This document shows, piece by piece, positions 61,401 to 64,000 of a stretch of DNA of 64,000 bases (within the stretch, counting starts at the first letter, position 1; each line of letters starts with the position of its first letter). The DNA lies in assembly GCA_030272155.1 (NCBI GenBank), contig CP126191.1, positions 4,982,501 through 5,046,500 on the forward strand. Direction: 5' to 3'. Position numbers and translations under genes: made by a program. Source of the stretch: Tetradesmus obliquus. Its lineage: Eukaryota > Chlorophyta > Chlorophyceae > Sphaeropleales > Scenedesmaceae. A model generated the notes under the pieces. The model ran no database searches. It saw nothing but the letters and a program-made list of their open reading frames with translations, and was not told the origin of the DNA.

Positions 61401-64000
61401 ATGTTGCCTCTGATCCTTGCTGCTGCAGAGCCAGCAGCTGCAGCAGCAGGCACAAACAGCACATCGGATGACGCCAGCATGCAAGACACAGTAGAGGACC
61501 TGCGGTACTTTGCATCATTTATTGTGCCACTTACTGCCGTAGCATGCGTCTTGCTGATTGCCCAGAGGTTCCTCAAGTGAGTTCAGCAATAGCATTAGCC
61601 CTCAGACGTTTGCCTGCTTTGACTCCCGCCATCAGGTGCATGCAAGTTGACTGCTGTGCCTTGTCCTGCGAGCAGGGGGGCAATGCCTAGCATGGTGCTG
61701 TCAGGGTTGGTGTTCATGACGCTGAAGACGCAGGGCGCGCCGCAGCTGCCAGCAGCCAGCAGCAAAAAGCAGGAGAAGAAGCAGTCAAAAGCAGTACCAT
61801 CCAGCAGCGTGATGACATGGAGCCAGGTCCACCCTGGGCTGCTGGACAGGCTGGAGATGACCGAGGAATTTGACATGCTGGTGCGGCAGGCAGCAGTCAT
61901 TGCAGAATTGCAGCAACAGCAAGTGTCTTGCTTGAAATCGCACATCACAATATACTCGTCTCCTGGCATGCCAGCAGCGATCAGCACTGCGTAAGTTCGG
62001 TGGCTGAATCAGGCGCACAGTTTTGGCAGCTGCCAGCACACCAGTTACACCAGTAGTGCTGTGTTCGACATCTGCGCACGGCATGTGGGCAGCACAGCCG
62101 TGATTCTTGCACAGCAGCAGACGCCGCAAACCTGCGCTCCTGTTGCATCAAGTCTTGGCAGCTTGCCTGTTCACACTGCAACAGCTGCCCCTGCTGCGCC
62201 GCTCGTTGCCTGCCAACACGCTTGGTTGCAGCTGCTTGGGTGCGTGTCGTTTGCCACCATCGCCACATGTGCTGTGGCAATCAAATGGCTGCTGTACCCC
62301 ATCGTGCCGACTTTCTACCTGAGCTTTTCTATAACTGGATTGTTCTTTGTGGTCGGCCTGATGATCAAGGTGGGCTGGTGGGCTTGTAAATTTGGTTGAT
62401 CGGCAACCTGGCATCGCCGCATGCTGCGCATAACAGCATGCTGTCGACATCAGCATATGTCTGGCCACCAGCCTGTAGTTTTGCCGCAGTGCAGCACACG
62501 GCATGCATTGTGGCATTGCACTACACTGCTGGGAGCAGCCGCACCACGCCGTGCCACAACAAGTGCTCATCGCACCCGCAGCAACAGCTCAGCAACACAT
62601 GCCGCTCCTGCCAGGAGCATGCACACATGCATGTGCAGCGTTTAGCCTTGCACTGGTAACCAGCCACAGCTGCGCCCTCCGCGCCCTGCTGCCCTGTGCA
62701 TTCGCTCCCAACTTCGCGGCCTAGGAATGGGACCGGTCTATACCTCTGCCTGTACCGTGTTCTGATGCCGCATCAACCCTCCTTCCCACCGCTCATTATC
62801 AAATTACCAATCAAGCCATGGCAATAACACCATCACCCCGCTGCCCACCGCTGAACCCACCACAGGTTGAGTGGGCCCACAGTGCCGTCGTGAGGTCTGA
62901 GAAGATCTCCATGCTGCTGGTGGGCCTGGCAGCCGCCAGCCTTAGCTTCTGGCTGCTGATGTATGCGCCGCGCAGCCTGCATGCCTTTGATGCTCAGGGG
63001 GCCAGTGTAGAGCTGGCTGGCCGGTTTAAGAACTTGATGGACACGCGGCTCAAGAAGCTGCCAGCCAGCCTGGATTTGCAAGCGCCTGAGTTGGTTGAGC
63101 TGCCTGCGATGGGTGTGGCGCTGCCGCTGGCGCTGGCTGGCGGGCTGCTGAGTGAGTGCACGGCAGGAGCGGTTGGGTTGTGTTGGCTGGGTGGCAGCTG
63201 CTGGGTGATGAAGTTACAGAGACAGCTTGGCAGCAGCGTGCTGTGTGGACAAGACGCGATGACTGCGTGTGTTGTTGCATTTGTGCCAGGCAGCACACGG
63301 AGGTGGATAAAGCAAGCGCGGCTGGAGGCGTTGGCAGGCCGCAGCATGTGCGAGAGGAGGCCAAGATGTGTCTGCTGCTGTTGGTTCTTGTTGTGGGTAC
63401 ACACACTGGAGTCAGCCTCTCTGCTGCATCAGATTTGCTACTACTGCCCGTGTGGATTGAGCGGCCTGTGCATCTACCAACCTTGCTGCTGCTGCCGCTT
63501 CAGGTGCGCTGCTGATGGCTCCTGGGCTGCGCTACGGCAAGGTGCTGCAGGTGCTGCTGAAGCCGCCGCTGTGGGCGCGCAACTTTGCGGGGCGGCCCAG
63601 CCTGGGCCGGCTGCTGGTGCAGGCGGGTTTCTTGGCACAGGTGGCGCTGCTGCCGCTGTGGGTGAGTGGGCCTGGTTGAGGTGCCACGGTTGCCCTGCTG
63701 GAGTGCAGGGATTTACGGTCTGCATCGCGCTGAGTGTTTTGGATGCAAAGGGATTTTGTGGCGACAGCATTGACTGCCTTGCAGGTGCACAATGCTCCGG
63801 CTCTGCTTGTTTGTTCAAGCTGTTGTGCCTGGCTGTGGCGTGAGGAACGGCAGCTGCATGCTGCTGCTGTTGTCTTGCAGGCTAGCGGCTTTGCAGACAC
63901 GTGCTAAACATTGTTTTGGCCAGGTGCTTTCAGCTGGTCAATGCACGCCACACATTGGGCAATCGCGCAATGTGCCTGCTTCATGCGCAGGTGCCCACGC
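61401..64000 (+). CDS. TMEM161-like multi-spanning membrane protein (3' end outside)
   Basis: Exons supported by GT-AG sites and phase: 61401-61576, 61676-61990, 62093-62369, 62866-63151 and 63504-63661; more exons follow beyond 63,661 and off the window. About 404 codons are covered. The frame is open upstream of ATG 61401, and an exon starting at 61,158 joined at 61,271 would add about 80 residues, so the start is uncertain. Hydrophobic segments include FIVPLTAVACVLLIAQ, LGCVSFATIATCAVAI, LSFSITGLFFVVGLM, LLVGLAAASLSFWLLM and LALAGGLLSALL. The order of features from FFVVGLMIK through LMAPGLRYGKVL to FLAQVALLPLW resembles the TMEM161 family (about 480 residues, function poorly known), but I judged this by eye only. 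Confidence 0.6.

Overview
The window looks like nuclear DNA of a green alga (chlorophyte). Its genes carry many short GT-AG introns and are rich in CAG/CTG triplets, the mobile elements end just after the algal poly(A) signal TGTAA, and one long non-LTR retrotransposon family dominates the left half. Poly-Q-rich proteins suggest a Scenedesmus-like or other chlorophycean alga, but the species is a guess.

Left part, about 1 to 38,610: a head-to-tail train of non-LTR retrotransposons, all on the + strand. Family A is an L1-like LINE with a Q-rich ORF1 and an ORF2 carrying endonuclease, reverse transcriptase and a terminal Cys/His cluster. It has three copies with both ORFs intact (A1, A2, A3), seven 5'-truncated copies (A4 to A10) and three micro-copies of only about 20 bp. 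Interleaved are a ~1.2 kb element C (one partial and two longer copies), 3' ends of a second LINE, family B (four copies), and a 45-bp 3' end of a family D. Junctions carry short target duplications that are reused repeatedly. The arrangement recalls Zepp and ZeppL clusters, which mark telomeres or centromeres in other green algae.

Boundary, about 38,612 to 43,211: a large inverted repeat (arms of about 760 bp) around 3 kb of unique and tandemly repeated DNA. Both outer ends carry the AAATTTGCCC site where retroelement 3' ends are lodged. A tRNA-Pro(AGG) gene follows at 43,284.

Right part, 44,076 to 64,000: six spliced single-copy genes on strictly alternating strands: plastid-type signal peptidase I (-), a CRAL-TRIO/Sec14 protein (+), a GDT1/TMEM165-type transporter (-), a DUF2358 protein (+), IMP4 of the U3 snoRNP (-), and a multi-spanning membrane protein resembling TMEM161 (+, runs off the right end). 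I rebuilt their exons from GT-AG sites; reading phase closes across every intron and the five complete models end in a stop codon. They do not form a pathway. They are ordinary housekeeping genes in divergent and convergent pairs next to a retrotransposon block.
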